Part shown: positions 1 through 12,239 of the stretch, one piece after another
How positions within the stretch are numbered: position 1 is the stretch's first letter
Layout of the letters: every line of letters begins with the position of its first letter
NCBI GenBank assembly: GCA_949130495.1
Contig: OX422210.1
Span: 28,308,681 to 28,372,680 of the forward strand
Reading direction: 5' to 3'
DNA from: Sambucus nigra
Lineage: Eukaryota > Streptophyta > Magnoliopsida > Dipsacales > Adoxaceae
DNA length: 64,000 bases
Notes under the pieces: generated by a model
What the model saw: the letters and a program-made list of their open reading frames with translations, nothing else
What the model was told of the DNA's origin: nothing
The model's database searches: none
Made by a program: the position numbers and the translations under genes

Positions 1-725
1 TTAACCAAACATCGGGATTAGGGTTTATGAAGAATAAGGTAAGGAAGGAGTCCCTTACCAAAGAACTTAATCCGATGATGAAGAGTAACGTTTCGGATTC
101 CTGAACAACGCTCCTCAGCCTCCTGATAAGGGAAACTACTCGGCCTCCTTTTAATAGCATCCTCACTTGCCCTCAAATTTTACTATTGTTAACTTATTAA
201 TAATGATTTTTAAAAAGGTCCTAACAACTTCGGGAACGGAGACTAAGAATTCTACTTATAATAAGTGAGGGAAACTTGAGTTTCCAATTATGTTACCACT
301 TCTCTCTAAAGCCCCTTCAAAAAGATATTTAAAATCTCTAAAACATAGTCAATAAATAACCTGATTGGTCCATGTGTTGGTTTTTATTTGTACTTGTGAG
401 TATTAAACACTATGACCTTACACCATTGGTCGTTGCCTAAGGATTACAACCATATCCTTGATAATTGTCTGCGGCCTAAAGGTTATGGCAATGGCTTTAT
501 TACCACTCCATGGCCTAATAATTTTTAGATCTTTACATTTTGTTCTCAATCTACTAAATGAATGGGGGTTCCGACTCAAGGCAATATTGATTAAGTCTTT
601 ATCAAAGGGTATTAGTCATGGCCTCCGTAACATGTCGTGGCCTAGTAGTATTGGCTGTGGCCTTATTAACATGTCGTGGCCTCTTATAATTTGGGTCGTT
701 ACCATCTCCCTAACTTTAGGAAATT
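1..725 (-). repeat. J1 3' LTR (partial, runs off window)
   Basis: Bases 1-310 match 5630-5940 in the same orientation, for example the 'ataaggtaaggaaggag' block against 'ataaggcgaggaaggat'. The distance of that block from the LTR start agrees with this being the second LTR of J1. A decayed chromovirus pol terminus and PPT lie just above (about 735-775), which sets the approximate LTR start. Bases 425-690 hold short degenerate repeats around 'gtcgtggcct'. Boundary accurate to roughly 20 bp only. Confidence 0.5.
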
Positions 726-804
726 ACTTTCTTAGAATTTAAGGGTAATAGGAAATTATGTCCTCATAATTTAAGGATAAATAATATACAATTTAATTTA
801 TACA

Positions 805-995
805 CCAATATAACTGTGGGTATATCTCTCTGATGACAGACTCTAGTTACCATGGGGCTTCTTTCGCATCCTGTTTTCTATAAAGCACCTTAACGGAAGA
901 GATTTACTTGGTCTTCAACAATTTCCCCTTCTTGCTTAAAATTATTACTAGGGTCTTTTCATAACTCAAATCTTCGTGGAACTCTATAAGTTTTT
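805..995 (-). pseudogene. Chromodomain remnant of chromovirus integrase
   Basis: The minus strand reads HEDLSYEKTLVIILSKKGK, then a segment like the chromovirus SVKVLYRKQDAKEAPW block with stops at two sites. This is the usual C-terminal chromodomain of Tekay/Del-type chromoviruses, which targets integration to chromatin. The match is to the family pattern (EDLSYEEQP..ILDRK.., VKVLWR.....EATWE). It places J1 among the chromoviruses. Non-functional because of in-frame stops. Confidence 0.6.
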
Positions 996-1118
996 GTTGA
1001 TAAATATGGTCGTTATCTCGAATAGGATTTCGCAGCATTAAACCATGATTGGTTATTTGCACATGAGCCAAGCTTGGTGCTCAAAATATTGTTACATTGA
1101 AATATAATATGTATCTTA

Positions 1119-1640
1119 TTATAATGTAAACCTAACTCTTCTTTTATCTACTCTATGCAATATGTCTTTTCTGTCAAGATCAAATATTTGGCTTTCCCCT
1201 ACCTCATTCCAACAAAAGGGGTTGAGCCATTCTATCTCATACAGGGCTTTGTAAGGATCCATCTTGATACTAGTTGCATAAATGTGGTTATTAACGAACT
1301 CCACTAAAGGTTGGGGTCTTCCCAACTTCTGGGAAAGTCTTAAGTATATGATCTTTACATATCTTCCTAAGTCTGGTTCGTCCTCCCCGTTTCTTCGTTT
1401 GTTTGAGAGTGGAAGGCTATGTTGAAGTGGAGATGCGACCCCATAACCCTTTGTAAACTTCTTCAAAACCTAAATGTGAACTTGGAATCGTGGTCAATAA
1501 TCCATGGAGTCTGACAATCTCCTTATGAACATTTTAACAAAGGACTTATTGTTGGACGCGACTTTGGGGGTAAGAAAATGTTCTTTATTAATCGCTAAAC
1601 TATTTTCCAAACTGATGGGTAAGCGTTTACCATTGTAAGA
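1119..1640 (-). pseudogene. Ty3/gypsy integrase core remnant (J1)
   Basis: An open stretch at 1466-1119 contains NNHIYATSIKMDPYKALYE followed by WLNPFCWNEVGES, the conserved post-core block of plant gypsy integrases (HSSIQMAPYEALYG, CWDEVGE). In a shifted frame the segment just upstream reads like SDHDSRFTFRFW..SLQ and FHSQTNE, the second Asp and Glu regions of the DDE core. Several frameshifts and stops are present. The same core interrupted by another insertion is found at 14489-14611 plus 28208-28257. Confidence 0.7.
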
Positions 1641-2262
1641 ACCATAGTAGATATTAGAGTATGTCATATACTTTTAGGTCTCCCTTGGAAATGACCATTC
1701 AAGCATTCTATTAGTAAAGACGCAACTTTATTCCCATAAAAACATGAGGTGAGTAAGCCCCATGGAGCTCAAGCCTAGCGAGCCTAGGTCTATTTACGCT
1801 AGAATATTCTCATGCATCATTCTCCCCACCTAAATAAGTTTCCACTCCTGCGACTCTAACCCATAACCTTGCTTTGCTAACAAATGACGTAAATCATACC
1901 GTAAATGGCAATATAGAAAACCACCCACTTAGAGAACGAAATCCTCAATATGAAAGAAGCCAAGAATGATTTCATTAACAAAAGTACATTTGTATTTATA
2001 GGGAAGAAGTGAAGATTCTAGAAGGGGTCTCCTAAGCTCTTATTGGTTGAAAGAGTCCTAGCCCACGAACTACCTTCAATTACATCACATGCTAAAACAT
2101 AACCTGCTGAAATCTTCCCTCTCAACCCTGGTTACACTTATATAAGTAATCCAAAAACATAATAGGTTATTACAAAAGAATGCTAAAAAATGCAAAAAAA
2201 ATGTGGAAAAATGATTTAAAATGCGGAGAAATTGCTACACTTCTCCTTCCTCAAGATTCAAA
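1640..2262 (-). repeat. Foreign LTR fragment inside J1 integrase (copy of insert P)
   Basis: This block is the reverse complement of 13860-14488. It has an LTR-like layout on the minus strand: a TATA-like 'ctataaata' followed by an 'aatgaaatcattctt' stretch, then a degenerate initiator-Met PBS (TGTTAGCAAAGC against TGGTATCAGAGC, 9 of 12). It lies between truncated RT and the integrase core. The J2 copy carries the same insert at the same integrase position, with an additional inverted arm. Confidence 0.55.
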
Positions 2263-2700
2263 CATGTTGTGGGGCGTGACTCGTGATCCTCAACGGTCAT
2301 TATATAAGTTTGTTATCTATAAACATAATCACAAACTTGGAATTGCCTAGGCACTCTATTTATTAAATCCACAAAATTAGCAGGGGCATTGGTCAATCGA
2401 AAAGGCATAACCATAAACTCATAATGACCATATCTAGTCCTAAAAATTATTTTGCATCCTCATCCTTTATTTTAATTCATGATAACCGACCATAGATCAA
2501 ATTTTAAAATATTGAGCATCCTTTAGTTGGTAAAAAGGATCATCAATTCTAGGCAAACGATTCTTGTTCTTCATGGGTACTTTGTTTAATTCTCTATAAT
2601 TGATGAACATTTTCATAGATTCTTCTTTCTTCTTTACAAAAAGTATCTGGGCACCTAAAGGGAGATAATCTACCTGATGAAGACCGACCAAACATGTTTT
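2263..2700 (-). pseudogene. Ty3/gypsy reverse transcriptase remnant (J1)
   Basis: The 64-residue open stretch 2691-2497 reads LPLGAQILFVKKKEESMKMF.INYRELNKV..MKNKNRLPRIDDPF, the standard N-terminal half of gypsy RT ([22 protein letters not shown]). After frame changes the sequence continues as the [11 protein letters not shown] block (about 2470-2350) and stops within the palm before the second aspartate pair. Truncated at about 2262 where the inserted LTR fragment starts. Confidence 0.75.
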
Positions 2701-2999
2701 ATAATTGGGCTTTTATCTCCTTCAGCTCCACGAGCACCATCCTATATAGTTCCTTGAAACATGCAGGATCTCAAACGTGTGGGTAATGACCTAATTTTTT
2801 CGTCCATAGGCAACCTTGGAAGTTTTTTGGTAAGTACCGTCTCCAAATTCCACGACTAGTGGAACATCTCTTATAACAGTCGCGGACTTGTCAAGATCCT
2901 TTATGTACACTATATAGGTGCGACATCGAACATTTTCTTGGCTCTCAAGGTTGATATCAATAAGGGATTTCTTCTTAGTTTAGTCTTTCTAAATATTTC

Positions 3000-3510
3000 T
3001 TCGGCCCCTTAGAGATTATCAATAATGTTTTCCTTTCTAGCTCCGTTATTCCCAGCAAAGTGGATAGGCAACCAGTCCATGCCCAAGATAAAATTGAATT
3101 TCTCAGTTTCTATAGGAATTAAGTTAACCTCAAGATAATGATCTTCTTTTTCCGCAAAGCATCCCATAACTATGGCTAAAGCCTCTACCGTTACTCGTAT
3201 TGGGATATCTATCATCAATGAAATGTTCAAGGATTGGGGCCTCTTCTTTAACTTACGTGCAATGGTGGTGGATACAAAAGAGGGCACAATGCCAGAATAA
3301 AAAAATATATAAGCATATCTATAATGAATAGTATTAGTTCTGTAATAAGATCGTCGACCTTCTTAGCATCCTTAGCATTCATTGAGAAGACATTGACCTG
3401 ATTTCGTGACTTATCCGCATCTTTGGCACCTCTTGTGGCTTGGCCCATCACAATTGCAGTAACTCTTTCCCAAGGCATAACATTAACATTGGCGTAATTC
3501 CCCTTCATTA
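3000..3510 (-). pseudogene. Retropepsin and gag C-terminal remnant (J1)
   Basis: At 3287-3009 the minus strand reads SFVSTTIARKL and FNFILGMDWLPIHFAG, typical of gypsy retropepsins (SFIS..FA, ILGMDWL). Upstream in another frame the active-site loop reads FFYSGIVPS, so the catalytic D of D-S-G is replaced by Y. A frameshift separates the two parts. Not functional. Confidence 0.7.
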
Positions 3511-4260
3511 CAGTGTCATAGCATGTGAATGTTCACATGCATTGTCTGTCTCTATGTGGTACCATTAGTATTATGCGACCTTTATGCCTGCTGCCATGGC
3601 CTTAGACTTCATTCTTTCTTTAAAGTATTATTTTATGATCTGGACTTCGACCAATTCAGAGCATGTCTTCAATCTTAAATTGATAACTAGGGTGCGGAGT
3701 CCAGGATTTAAACCCCTTTCAAACTTTTTAGCCTTCCTTTCCTCTTTAACATTCAAATGAGAAATGAAACATAAGAACTACGAAACTTGGCCTCGTATTT
3801 GGTCACAAACAACGAACCTCGAGTTAGCTCCAGAAATTTTACCTTTTTTATCCTTGTCAATGACATGAATTGCTTTTCTTAAAGTAAATCCCTTAAACCT
3901 TGCCCACCCTTGGTCGCAGCTTCTCCTCCAAGCTGAGCCTTCCTAACCATTTTCCATCAGTTGTCAACCTATGTGCAATATGGACATGGCAAATTCCACT
4001 TTCTGCTTCTAAGTGCATTTCACTACTTCAAAAATATTTTCAGTTTCTTATCCAATCCCTTAAAGGGTTGCGGTCATAATTTTTTGAAGTTCTCAATGGT
4101 GCAACCGCCATACCTTTCTTCGTTCATTCTTGCTTCCATCGCTTTCCAGGTCCTTAACAAATCCAATTACGATCTATGGTAGTCGTAAACCATTAGCTCC
4201 TCCATTGGGGGCAACGGGTGTTGCGGTTTGACGTTGTTTATAGCGACTGTTCTAATTCCA
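3511..4260 (-). pseudogene. Degenerate gag region (J1)
   Basis: No frame stays open for long. The assignment rests on position (between the PBS-like site and protease) and on base-level homology with 10000-10800 of J2, where gag-like words are readable. Only the family-level label is supported. Confidence 0.5.
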
Positions 4261-4374
4261 CGACAATTCCCTCTTTCCATGTATTCCTAGAAATAATTAC
4301 ACAGGTATCAGTCTAGTATCCTCATTTAAAATTCTTTATTACAAGGAACTTTTTTGTAGTCTTCATAAATGAAC

Positions 4375-4386
4375 GCTTTGCTACCA
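4375..4386 (-). other. Degenerate primer-binding site of J1
   Basis: The minus strand reads TGGTAGCAAAGC two bases after an LTR end in TTACA. It matches the plant initiator-Met PBS TGGTATCAGAGC at 10 of 12 positions. The J2 equivalent is at 9776-9787. Confidence 0.6.
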
Positions 4387-4388
4387 CT

Positions 4389-6353
4389 TGTAACGTCAGT
4401 GGTCTTTCCCTATTAGGCAGAGGCACTAGTTCTCTTAACTGCATGCCAATATAGTTTAAATAATCTTAAATAGGGCACTCGACCATTAAATAGGACTAGG
4501 ATTTATATCCATAAATATTATCACATCTCATTCATCACAAGTAATAAGTCATAAAGTAGTTGGCCTAATCTAAAAAACAACCAACCACGGTCCTTAATAC
4601 ATCCATTTGCTTGATTTGATATATGATAATAAAAAGTTTTACAATTAAAATGTCTTGATAAAGTACTTTCGTGGCATTAATACTACAACTAGAAAATCTA
4701 CTCTAAATCACCTCTTCTCCACGACCTTTTAACCTAAGGAAATCAAGGAATGAAGGAAAATCTCAAAGAGCCCAGGGAAGGTTAAATCAGATGTTGTCAA
4801 CCAAACCTACCAATGTTAGTGATCGCAAATATACTAACAATGCTACTAAATAAGATATAAAAGGGATAATATATGTGAAGATTTAAATGTAAGAAAGGAA
4901 GTCCTTTTCCCCAAGTATCTTTTAGTGTAACAAAGAAATTTCGATCAAGTGCTCAAATCAGCCCTGATAGTGAACTTTGGCCTCCCAAGGCTCAATCTCC
5001 CGTGGTTCCCCAGTCTTAGGCTTCCCCCAAAGCTCTTTGGATAGACTTTACAACTCTACTACCTTATTATGAGTATCTTTTGACCAAGTCATGCCATAAG
5101 CCGCAACCTCTTGCCCACTTACAGGATGAGCGATCCACGATTTATTATTAGCTCCGCAACCTTGGTCGAGCTCTGACAAGGTGAAAGCCCCATTCCTTCC
5201 CATGCTCAACATCCCTCAGGCTTGGCCTCAAGTACAAAGCAGTAGGCTACTCTAAACATAGTGCCTTGTCCTGGCGCATCAATGCCACGATCTCAACATC
5301 AGAATCCATTATATAAGATATTACATGATACTACTACCTACGTTCCTGGCCTCAAATGAGGAGTTGAAAAGTTGTGATCTTCAAATAACAAGGGGTGTTT
5401 TAGTAAAATGATAGTTTTGTTCCAAAAATGACCAAAAATTTGAAGTTTCAAATATCAAATGAAAAAACCCTAACATATCTCTTAAGTGTGGATGTCTTTA
5501 AAGTCGATTTTACCCTAGGCACCCAAATCCATTATATTCAAGGAAGAATGCTTTATAACAAGAACATATGATGGAAATAAAAGTCCATTGTCATTACATA
5601 AGAGACATCTCAGTTAATGAAACTTAGAAACGAGGGTTTAAGAGGAATAAGGCGAGGAAGGATTCCTTTACCAAAGGTCTTAGTCTGACGATGAATGTTT
5701 CGCCATTTTAATAGTGCTAGTGCCTTATGAATTGTGATATTCCTCGACCTCCTTTTGATAACACCTCCACTTGTCCTCCAATTCTTACTTTATCTCCCTA
5801 GAGTTTTGGTAATGGTTTTCTCAAATGTTCAAGCAACTTTGGGAATGGAGCCTATGAATTTAATTTATTAGAAGTGAAGGGAACCTGGGATTTTCTCCTA
5901 ATCTTATATTGATCCTAATTCCCGAGTTAGGAATATAATCCCATTTTTTGACCCTCAAATGCGCCCGAATCCATACCCAAACTAGCCCAAAGGTCTCCCG
6001 ACTTATACACCGAAGCCCCGGGACCATTTTTTAAAATTCTAAAACACTTAAACGGGCCCCTAACACCTCCCAAAATGCGTCCCAATTATTTTCATTTCAC
6101 TTAGAAATTTTTATTGTATATAAACGACATGCACCCATAAATTTATTAACGTGTGATTTATTTTTCACTGGTGAACTCATTATGTCAAATTGAGTCTTGC
6201 ATTTACATAATCATTAGTAAATATTTATTTCAATTTAAATCTTACCCATTTAAATTTAAATTCCATCCGATTTGTTTTATTCCCAAAATTAATTCAAAAT
6301 TATTAAGTTTATTTATGTCGTAATATTTTATTCTAAAAATACGGGGTATTACA
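4389..6353 (-). repeat. J1 5' LTR / shared chromovirus LTR
   Basis: On the minus strand it starts TGTAATACCCCGTA at 6353 and ends ...GTTACA at 4389, about 1965 bp. A PPT-like run (AAGGGGATGAGAA) lies just outside its start and a PBS-like site just outside its end, so it has an internal region on both sides: a gag-bearing element to the right and J1 to the left. Bases 4389-5180 match the reverse complement of 9000-9773. The TGTAATACCCCG start is the same as in H (42098) and F (47801). Confidence 0.65.
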
Positions 6354-6654
6354 TTCTCATCCCCTTATGATAGAATTTCGTCCTCAGAATTTGCTGAAGC
6401 TTGACCTTATATTTTAATCTGCATCATTTACGCAAGTTTTACGCCCAATTAATCCATACACATATCCCATGAGATAAAAGAAAAGGCTCACCCATGCCTA
6501 TCATAACATTACTGGGGTGTCCGTATATTTCCACATTATATGTACACACACATAGCATTAACAAAGATGAATTACACCTATACATTCGATTTTTACCATT
6601 CATACCAAGAATATACATACATCCAGTATACCACCACATATGTATATGTAAAAA

Positions 6655-7090
6655 GAAAATAACCGCCTTAGTATCCGACTTCCCTCAACTCTTGACTTTT
6701 GCCAATTTCATGCGTGGGACATCTCGTAAGTGAAATCCAAACAAGGAACCCTCCCGATACACTACTCACAGCTTGGTCAGTTATTGAGATCTATCAGCCC
6801 AAGATTAAAAGGAAAAATAAAAATAAATGCTTGCGGTAAACATGTAAATTCCAACTTGTGCCATTGCCAACTGAAATCTCATCTTGCCTAAGGGATACAT
6901 TAAATCTCGATAAATTACTAGTGTGATAATACCAAGAACAGTAACGAAAATGACCAAGAATACAACATCTCTCAACTCCCGACATTTCCTCATTTCGTGC
7001 GTGGGACGTCTCACGGGCGAAATCCATATAAGGAACTCTCCTGATACACTACTACATAGCATTATCGGTTATTGAGATCTGTTAGTCAAG
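6655..7090. repeat. Diverged direct duplication, about 305-bp period
   Basis: Two blocks, each with 'catgcgtgggacatctc' or 'cgtgcgtgggacgtctc' and ending 'ttattgagatct', lie about 305 bp apart. Their core also occurs reverse-complemented in the F LTRs. It is a repeated part of chromovirus non-coding DNA; no function is evident. Confidence 0.5.
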
Positions 7091-7539
7091 GACCCATGTC
7101 TATAATGTGCTTAATTCATTTATAAGGCTACCTAAGCCCTATCATCATCCATTTAACGATATTTAGGCTCAAGGTATCACAATTCCCTTAATATTTCCCA
7201 TAGTGATAACGGACACTAATGTTCACTAGTCACACTACATTTGACTATTAACTTTATATGGTCTTGTAAAATCAAAGAAAACCCTATGGTATTCTTGCTA
7301 ACCCATCCCTAGGATACTATCGCAATCTGACGTTAATTATGAAAATAAGTTCTTCGCAAATCTAAGACCTCCTAAGGTCAATTCTTATACCCCTCTTCAC
7401 GAGGCACTGTAGGTGCCTACCCCTCAACTCACGGGTGAGACAACGTAAAGTGCCCAGGTAAAACGGAGCCTCACCTCCCCAATGTACAAACAAAATAGTA
7501 TTTACTATTGAGTATTTCACACTAGTACTAAACTAAGCA

Positions 7540-8850
7540 TGTATTACAAGGTAAAAAGATGTAGGATCATACCATTACTATCTATGATGGTGTTGGTTCC
7601 TCTCCTGGTGTCATGTGATACATGCATTCGTACTACAACTATGATTGTTGTCCCTGAGGTGGAGCTGGTAGCACTGGTAAGGCTGGCACTACCGCTATTG
7701 GTTGTACCTACAGTAGTTGACACTCCCTCTGAGGTTCCCGGTGTCCTCGCTGTCCCCTAACACCTGCGCTGCCCGATTTCCCTGAGGGTACCTCCTGGAA
7801 AAATGTCCCTTCTCACAACAAACATAGAATTTGCCATGGAACTGATGCCTACATTACTGTAGCCCCTGTTGGCCCTGATTTTGCTGCCCTTAGCCCTAGT
7901 GGCCTCTCTGCTATTGGTCCTGGCCCTGTCGGCCCTATTTATTACCATCATCGAACCCCTAGATCTCTTATGCTTCTCTAAAGATTGAGGACCCTAGAAT
8001 TCCTAGGCCTCTCGACTGTCACTACCATTCACCTTACCCTGCTAGTTGGATGTATTAGAGTCTTCTCCCCATTATTTTTTTGGAATGTCTTATTATCTTG
8101 GCAAAGCAACAAAGCGGATTTTACCATCCGGTTATATGTAGTGAAAGTTGGATTCCCCAATAGTGACTTTTGAATGTGCCAGGTTATCCCTCACATGAAC
8201 TTATCCATCTTCCTCTACTTTGTATGCACCTCCTCCTTAGCAAAATAGGAAGGAGCACTACACTCTTCCTCATATTTTGCCAAATTGTGACTCCCCTGGT
8301 TTATGTCCATGAACTTCTTTTGCATTTCTGATTGCATCGCCTGAGGGAAGTACTTCCCCTCAAACTTCTCCCAGTATTCATCTATAGTCAATTGATCCCT
8401 TTCTTCCTCCGAAGTGAGGAATTCCCACCACTGAAGTGCTGCTCTTACAAGTTAAAATGAGGCCAACATCTTCCTCTGAACTGAAGTACACTCCACCATC
8501 CATAAATGTCATTAAATATATCTCTTCCACCTACTCACCACTAGAATATCCAAACAACCAACAAACTTCAGTGGTTGGCCCTTAGTGAAGGCCTCCCTAG
8601 CTCTGTCCTAAATTAATCCGGGTGCTTGGACTGGTAGCACTGCCTGTTGTGGTGGTGGTGGGGGCTGCTGTTGAGACTGCGATGGTGGAAAATGACTTAA
8701 CATAACTGCCATTATGGTGGACAATACCTGAGCCACGATAGTGGCGATATCTTTCGGTCCATCTATAAATGGGGCTGATGGTGGCTCCTGCTAATCCCCC
8801 TCCTCTGTAGATGGCCCGATGGAATGTATTGGTCTGCCTCTCCTACCGTT
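7540..8850 (-). pseudogene. Ty3/gypsy gag remnant
   Basis: In minus-strand frames I read MENGRRGRPIHSIGPS at the start, a Gln/Pro-rich linker, REAFTKGQPLKFVG, then LQWWEFLTSEEERDQLTI followed by EKFEGKYFPQAM and KKFMDINQGSHNLAKYEEE. The last three are the retrotransposon gag core of plant gypsy elements. About 7780-7835 encodes a decayed zinc knuckle (FYVCCEKGHFSRRYP) that lacks the first and last cysteines. Several stops and frameshifts; a pseudogene. Confidence 0.7.
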
Positions 8851-8999
8851 TTCCATATGAAAGTAAACAAAATTCATATTAGTAGTGGATCGTAAAGAAT
8901 ACAATGAATCCTAAACCTTGGGCTTTATGCATTAAAGAATGCAATGCAGAACATATAGAGCTCAAACACAAATCCTATGGAAACTAGAACCGTGCTTCA

Positions 9000-9773
9000 A
9001 CCTTGGCAGAGCTCAACTAAGGTTATGGAGGTAATAACAAACCATGGATCGCTCATCCTATAAGTGGGCAGGAGGCTACATTTTATGGCATGACTTGTTC
9101 AAGAGATACTCACAATAAGGTAGCGGAGTTGTAGAGTCTATCCAAAGAGCCTTGGGGGAAGCTGGAGACTGGTAGACCACGGGAAATTGAGCCTTAGGAG
9201 ACTAGAGTTCACTATCAGGGCTAATTTGAGCACTTGATCGAATTATTTTTTGTACTATACTTGGGGAAAAAGGATCTTATCCCTTTGTTAAATTTAAATC
9301 TTCTCATATATGATCCCTTTTATATCTTATTTAGGAGCATTGTTACTATATCTGCGATTACTGATATTGGTAGGTAGGGTTGAGAACATCTGATTTAACC
9401 TTCCCCGGGCTATTTAAGATTTTCTTTCATTGCTTGATTTCCTCAGGTTAAAAGGTCACGGAGAAGAGAGGATTTAGAGTAGATTTTCCACGAAAGCACT
9501 TTGTTAAGACGTTTTAATTGTAAAGCTTTTTGTTATAATATATCAAATCAAGTGAATGGATGTATTAAGGATCGTGGCTGGTTGTTTTTTAGATTAACCT
9601 CACTACATTATGACTTATTACTTGTGATGAACGAGATGTGAAAATAATTATGAATATGAAGCCTAGGTCTATTTAAAGGTCGAGTGTCATATTTAAGATT
9701 ATTTAAACTATATCCGCGTGCGGTTAAGAGAATTAACACCTCTGCATAATAGGGAAAAGCTGCTGACATTACA
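9000..9773 (+). repeat. J2 5' LTR, truncated at its left side
   Basis: Matches the reverse complement of 4389-5180. It ends in ATTACA, two bases before a degenerate PBS (TGATATCAAAGA, 9776-9787). The upstream two thirds of the LTR, present in J1, are missing; homology with the J1 side fades near 9000. Confidence 0.6.
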
Positions 9774-9999
9774 AGTGATATCAAAGAATTCATTTATGAA
9801 GACTATAGAAAAGTCCCTTGTACTAAAGAATTTCAAACGAGGATACTAAACTTATGCGTGTGTAATTATTTCTAGGAAGCTATGGTAAGAGGGAATTGTC
9901 GTGGAATTAGAATAGTCACGATAAATAATGTCAGGCCGTAACACCCGCTGCCCCTAATGGAGGAGCTAATTGAGAATAAGTGCCACAGATGGTAGTTAG

Positions 10000-10800
10000 A
10001 TTTTTAAGTCCCTAGAGAGCAATGGCGGCAAGAACGAATGAAGAAAGGGGTGGTGGTTGCACCATTGAGAAATTCAAAAAATTATGGCCACAACCCTTTA
10101 AGGGATGGAATAAGTAACTGAAAAGATTTGGTGTATTGAAATGCACTTTTCAGCAAAAAGTGGCATTTTCCACGTCCATGTTTGGCACATAGGTTGATAT
10201 CTGATGGAAGATGGTTAGGAGAGCGCAACTTGGAGGAGAGACTGCGACCATTGGGTGGATAAGGTTTAAGGGATCTTTTTTAACAAAAAATTCATGTCAC
10301 TAACAAGGAAAATAAAAGGTAGAATTTCAAGAGCTAACTAGGATCGTTGTTTGTGACCAAATATGAAGTCAAGTTTGCATAGCTCTCATGTTTCATTTCT
10401 CATTTGAACGATATAGAGGAAAGTACGGCTAAGAAGTTTTTAATGGGTCTAAAACCTGGACTCCACAGTCAAGGTATTGATTTAAAATTGAAGACATCCT
10501 CTGAATTAGTTAAAGTCCAAATCATGGAACAAGACTTTAAAGAAGGAATGAAGTCCAAGGCCATGACAACAAGCATAAAATTCACAGAATACTAAGGGTA
10601 CCACGTAGAACAAACAGTTTGAGACAGACAACACATGTGAACATTCACTTGCTATGACACTACATTCAAGGGGCATTACGCTAATGTTAACGTTATCCAT
10701 TGGGAAAGAGTTGATGCAATTATGACTAGCCAAACAACAAGGCCAAGATATGCAAGGTGCCAAAGAAGGATGCAGACAGTAACAAAATCTGGTTAAGGTC
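10000..10800 (+). pseudogene. Degenerate gag (J2)
   Basis: A 63-residue open stretch at 10404-10595 reads NDIEESTAKKFLMGLKPGL followed by a Lys/Glu-rich tail, resembling the C-terminal half of a gypsy gag core (..KRFLRGLRPEL..). The flanks are frameshifted. The assignment is supported by position between PBS and protease. Confidence 0.55.
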
Positions 10801-11190
10801 TTCTTAATGAATGCCAAGGATGCTAAGAAGGCCGACGATGTTATTGCAGGTACTAATACTATTCATGATAGATATGTTTATATATTTTTTAATTTTGGTG
10901 TCACACATTTCGTTGTATCCACCACCTTTGCACATAAGTTAAAGACGAGTCCCCAAACCTTGAACCCTTCATTGATGATAGATATCCCAATCAGAGTAAT
11001 AATAAAGGATGTAGCCATTTTAAGGGATGCATTATAGAAAAAGAAAATCACTATCTTGAGGTTAAAATAATTCTTATGGAAAGTGAGAAATTCAATTTTA
11101 TCTTGGTCATGGACTGGTTGCCTATCCACTTTGCTAGGAATGATGGATCTAGAAAGGAAAGCATTCTTTATAAGCTTGAAGATCCGAAGT
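10801..11190 (+). pseudogene. Retropepsin remnant (J2)
   Basis: The frame 10807-11037 reads YIFFNFGVTHFVVSTTFAHKL; the gypsy family pattern is LFDSGATHSFIS..FA. The catalytic D-S-G is N-F-G here. In another frame downstream comes FILVMDWLPIHFAR. Inactive, but clearly the same family as 3000-3290. Confidence 0.7.
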
Positions 11191-11479
11191 AAGATTTAAA
11201 GGAAGTAAACCAAGAAGAAAGCCCTTATCGATATAACCCTTGAGAGCCAAGAAAATGTTAAAGGGAGCATGTCACACCTATATAGTGTGCATAAAGGATC
11301 TTAACAAGACCATGATCGTTATAAGAGACGTTCCACACATCATGGAATTTGTAGATCTTCTTTCCCGAAGATCTTCCAAGGTTGCCTATTGACAAAGAAA
11401 TTAGGTCACTACCCTCACGCCTGAGCCCGCGCCCATTTCAAGGAACCATATAGGATGGCACTCATGTAGCTAAATGCCC

Positions 11480-12020
11480 AATTAAAAGATATGTTAGGTA
11501 CATCTTCATTAAGCCCACTATCTCCTTTTATGTTCCCCAGTACTTTTTTATAAAGAATAAAGAAGAATCTATGAAAAAATTTATCAATTATAGAAAATTA
11601 AACAAAGTAACCATGAAGAACAAGTATCGTTTGCCTATAATTGATGATCTTTTTGAACAACTAAGGTTGCTCGATATTTTCAAGATTGATCTACGATCGG
11701 TTGTCTCGAATTAAAAATAAAGTATGAGGATGTAAAATAACTTTTAGGACTAAATATGGTCTTTATGAGTTTATGGTTATAATTTTTCGATGGACCAATG
11801 CCCCTGCTACTTTTGTGGATTTAATGAACAGTGCCTATGCAATTCCAGGTTTTTGATTGTGTTTATAGATGACAAACTTGTATAAAGACAGTTGAGGATC
11901 ATAAGTCACGGGCCATGACGTGTTTGAAGTCTTAAGGAAGGAGAAATTATATGTCAAATTTCTCAAGTGTGAGTTTTGGTTAGAAGATTCGTCTTTCCTC
12001 AGCCATGCAGTAAGGATGGT
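11480..12020 (+). pseudogene. Reverse transcriptase remnant (J2)
   Basis: Shifted frames give [45 protein letters not shown], and a FIDDKLV-like block (equivalent of the YIDDILVYS active site) followed by a FEVLRKEKLYVKF-like segment and CEFWLEDSSFL. This covers fingers, palm and thumb connection. Multiple indels and stops. Confidence 0.7.
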
Positions 12021-12239
12021 CTGGCCGTGATCTTAGAAAGGTTACGATAATTGTGGGTTGGAAAGATCAAGTATTATAACTGAGATCATAAGATTCTTCG
12101 GCCTTGTTTGCCATAATAGGAAGTTCGTGGAAGGATTTTCAAAAATAGTCGTGCCCTAAAATAAACTGACAAGGATTCCATTTTAATGTATCACGGAGTA
12201 TGAAGATAGTTTTTAGACTTCGAAGAAAAAATCGGTGGA

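Larger units (their letters stand above)
1..6353 (-). mobile_element. Decayed Ty3/gypsy chromovirus copy J1
   Basis: Read on the minus strand the order is LTR (6353-4389), PBS-like site, gag, protease, reverse transcriptase, integrase, chromodomain, then a 3' LTR that leaves the window at base 1. That is the Ty3/gypsy order with a chromovirus tail. All domains carry stops and frameshifts. Compared with J2 (9000-14611), the end of RT, RNase H and the integrase zinc finger are deleted, so RT runs straight into an inserted LTR fragment at about 2262. An old, dead copy. Domain identities are visible by motif; the outer 3' boundary is not in the window. Confidence 0.75.
6354..8850 (-). mobile_element. 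Internal region of a pol-less gypsy relative sharing the J1 LTR
   Basis: Reading the minus strand from about 8850 gives a gag remnant, then about 1.1 kb of non-coding sequence, then AATTCTGAGGACGAAATTCT (the usual last codons of chromovirus pol) and a PPT at 6366-6354. Protease, RT and integrase are absent. Two diverged direct copies of a block lie at about 6655-6790 and 6962-7090; both resemble a segment in F (reverse of 44580-44710, also 47320-47400). The 5' LTR was not found; the sequence runs into J2 at about 9000. Confidence 0.5.
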